6,381 nt of DNA from Rhodoluna sp. (GTDB lineage: Bacteria > Actinomycetota > Actinomycetes > Actinomycetales > Microbacteriaceae). The translations under genes and the position numbers were made by a program. The notes beneath the pieces were generated by a model that searched no databases, was not told the DNA's origin, and saw only the letters and a list, made by a program, of their open reading frames with translations. The DNA lies in NCBI GenBank assembly GCA_026393335.1, contig JAPLAJ010000021.1, forward strand, positions 1-6,381, in the 5' to 3' direction. Within the stretch, counting starts at the first letter, position 1, and the number at the start of each line of letters is the position of its first letter. Positions 5,358-6,381 of this stretch are shown here, piece after piece.

Positions 5358-5777
5358 ATGTCTTCAGAACTAAGCCCAGAGATGGCTGACTGGATCGAAA
5401 AGCGCGGTCTAGGCGAACTTGCCGATCGGATGGGAATCAAGATTGTTTCCATGAATGGCACCCACGGGGTAGCAACCATGCCCGCTGAAGGCAACAAGCA
5501 ACCCAGAGGCATTGTGCATGGTGGAGCGTATGTTGTTTTAGCGGAAACTCTAGGAAGTATGTGTGCCACGCTTGCTGCTGGACCAGATAGACATGCAGTG
5601 GGAATTGAAATCAACGCCTCTCATACTAAAAGCTGCACAGAGGGTCTTATTACCGCAACAGCCAGAGCTATCAACATCGGTCGCAACCTAGCAACTCACG
5701 AGGTAACGGTGGACGATGACAAGGGTAACCGGTTGTCAACAATTCGTATTACGAATTTTCTAAGAGATAACCGCTAG
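5358..5777 (+). CDS. Hotdog-fold acyl-CoA thioesterase (YdiI/PaaI type)
   Basis: The 139-residue product belongs to the single-hotdog thioesterases that cleave acyl-CoA to the free acid and CoA. The core reads KQPRGIVHGGAYVVLAETLG (47-66), then GIEINASHTKS and a closing strand ending IRITNF. This follows E. coli YdiI closely: Q48, H54-G55-G56, the catalytic carboxylate E63 and S67 all align with the same residue numbers as recalled for YdiI. YdiI acts on 1,4-dihydroxy-2-naphthoyl-CoA in menaquinone synthesis and its paralogue EntH on aryl carrier proteins. A menaquinone (MenI-like) role is plausible, but paralogues use other acyl-CoAs, so the substrate is left open. There is no signal peptide; the protein is expected to be a cytoplasmic oligomer. 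It is the only plus-strand gene, divergent from polA, and its stop interlocks with that of pdtaR. Confidence 0.93.
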   Translation: MSSELSPEMADWIEKRGLGELADRMGIKIVSMNGTHGVATMPAEGNKQPRGIVHGGAYVVLAETLGSMCATLAAGPDRHAVGIEINASHTKSCTEGLITATARAINIGRNLATHEVTVDDDKGNRLSTIRITNFLRDNR

Positions 5778-6367
5778 CTCTTCTCAGCCAACTGTTCAAT
5801 TACAGTTTGTGCCACTTGCTTCATGGATAGACGTCTGTCCATAGACGCTTTCTGAATCCATCGAAAAGCTTCTGGCTCATTGAGCTTCATCTTCTCGGTT
5901 AGTAGACCTTTAGCTCTATCAACTAGCTTTCTGGTTTCAAGCTTTTCGTTGATCTCGTCTACCTCGTTAGCGGCAGTAGTCATTCGCTCGTGTAGAGATA
6001 AAGCAATACGCAATGCAGGAATCAGATTGCTTGGATTAAAAGGCTTCACTACATAACTGAATACCCCAGCTGCGCTCGCCCGTTCAACTAAATCTGGAGA
6101 GCTAAATGCGGTTAGCAAGACTACGGGAAGATTGTGCTCAGCAAGAACCTCAGCTGCCTGCAAGCCAGCGGTGCCAGGCATCTTTATGTCCATGAGCACA
6201 AGGTTGGGCTTTAGTTCAAGGGCCAACCGGACTGCTTCTGCCCCATCACCAGCTTGACCGACTACGTCAAAGCCAGACTCTTTCAAGGTTTCGACGATGT
6301 CTAAGCGGATGATCGCCTCGTCTTCAGCGACAACTACTCTAGGCAGGGTCGTTGTTGGAGTATCCAT
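5774..6367 (-). CDS. pdtaR: PdtaR-like response regulator with ANTAR RNA-binding domain
   Basis: This is a two-component regulator expected to act on RNA rather than DNA. The receiver domain (about 10-125) has the acidic pocket E15/D16/E17, the phosphoacceptor D60 in LVLMDIKMPG, T86 and K108 in VVKPF. A helical linker (about 126-145) leads to the ANTAR domain (about 142-193) with LETRKLVDRAKGLL (143-156), EAFRWIQKASMDRRLSMK (166-183) and a closing VAQTVIEQL. Order and motifs match M. tuberculosis PdtaR (Rv1626), whose kinase PdtaS is encoded elsewhere; no kinase is seen here. ANTAR domains bind paired hexaloop RNA hairpins and affect termination or translation. The 197-residue length is normal and all key residues are present. 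There is no Shine-Dalgarno before the ATG; TATTGT seven bases upstream suggests a leaderless transcript. Confidence 0.94.
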   Translation of the reverse strand: MDTPTTTLPRVVVAEDEAIIRLDIVETLKESGFDVVGQAGDGAEAVRLALELKPNLVLMDIKMPGTAGLQAAEVLAEHNLPVVLLTAFSSPDLVERASAAGVFSYVVKPFNPSNLIPALRIALSLHERMTTAANEVDEINEKLETRKLVDRAKGLLTEKMKLNEPEAFRWIQKASMDRRLSMKQVAQTVIEQLAEKS

Positions 6368-6374
6368 AGTTTTT

Positions 6375-6380
6375 ACAATA
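6375..6380 (-). promoter_or_regulatory. Candidate leaderless promoter -10 element of pdtaR
   Basis: The minus strand reads TATTGT (6380-6375), AAAAACT, then ATG. TATTGT fits TANNNT and lies seven bases from the start codon, so transcription would begin at or one base before the A of the ATG. The 14 visible upstream bases hold no Shine-Dalgarno. A -35 would be outside the window, so the promoter is only half visible. Confidence 0.45.
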
Positions 6381-6381
6381 C

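Noticed and set aside
5345..5614. Minus-strand open frame opposite the thioesterase
   Set aside because: The thioesterase on the plus strand has a full set of family motifs and a good ribosome binding site. The antisense protein is proline/serine-rich with no recognisable motif.
5790..5807. Hairpin AACTGT / ACAGTT near the thioesterase-pdtaR junction as a terminator
   Set aside because: The stem is A-T rich with six pairs and a six-base loop, and no run of U follows on either strand. It lies in coding sequence of pdtaR.
5823..5842. Near-perfect 20-base palindrome ATGGATAGAC/GTCTGTCCAT inside pdtaR, possible operator or terminator
   Set aside because: It encodes MDRRLSM, a conserved ANTAR-domain stretch, which explains the bases. 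It has no loop of normal size, no U-run after it, and only one mismatch-free half-site.

Overview
This is a compact stretch of housekeeping genes from an actinobacterium of modest GC (upper 40s percent by eye). Three things suggest Actinomycetota. There is a full-length PdtaR-type ANTAR response regulator. The ribosomal protein S1 has four S1 domains and the actinobacterial C-terminal tail. The order pdtaR - polA - rpsA - coaE - uvrB resembles the order known in Mycobacterium and relatives. The UvrB N-terminus (…PFEVISDYTPSGDQP…) and the low GC point towards small-genome freshwater Microbacteriaceae-like lineages; that finer placement is inference.

Layout, right to left, because almost everything is on the minus strand: pdtaR (6367-5774); a plus-strand YdiI/PaaI-type hotdog thioesterase (5358-5777) convergent with pdtaR and divergent from polA; polA (5300-2634); an HPr phosphocarrier gene (2634-2368) sharing one base with polA; a 125-bp structured leader; rpsA (2242-770); an intrinsic terminator (756-713); coaE (694-86); and the first 29 codons of uvrB (89-1), which overlap the coaE stop by four bases and run out of the window. 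There are no mobile elements, CRISPR arrays, tRNAs or rRNAs, and no gene-free stretch above 125 bp.

The transcription units inferred are pdtaR alone or as part of a longer unit, thioesterase, polA-HPr, rpsA, and coaE-uvrB. PolA and UvrB both work in DNA repair, CoaE finishes coenzyme A, S1 loads mRNA onto the ribosome, HPr carries phosphate in the sugar PTS, and PdtaR acts on nascent RNA. The set is a conserved neighbourhood rather than one pathway.

I found no new multi-gene system. The points worth a second look are small and mostly noncoding. (1) An identical octamer, GTTAGGCT, lies exactly six bases upstream of the ATG of both coaE and polA, and a TATTGT lies seven bases before the pdtaR ATG, which suggests leaderless transcripts. 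(2) A long, GU-rich hairpin sits in the leader of rpsA, whose start has no Shine-Dalgarno sequence. (3) A candidate HPr terminator is overlapped by a candidate rpsA promoter. (4) HPr is coupled to DNA polymerase I. (5) The stop codons of the thioesterase and pdtaR interlock in one CTAG.
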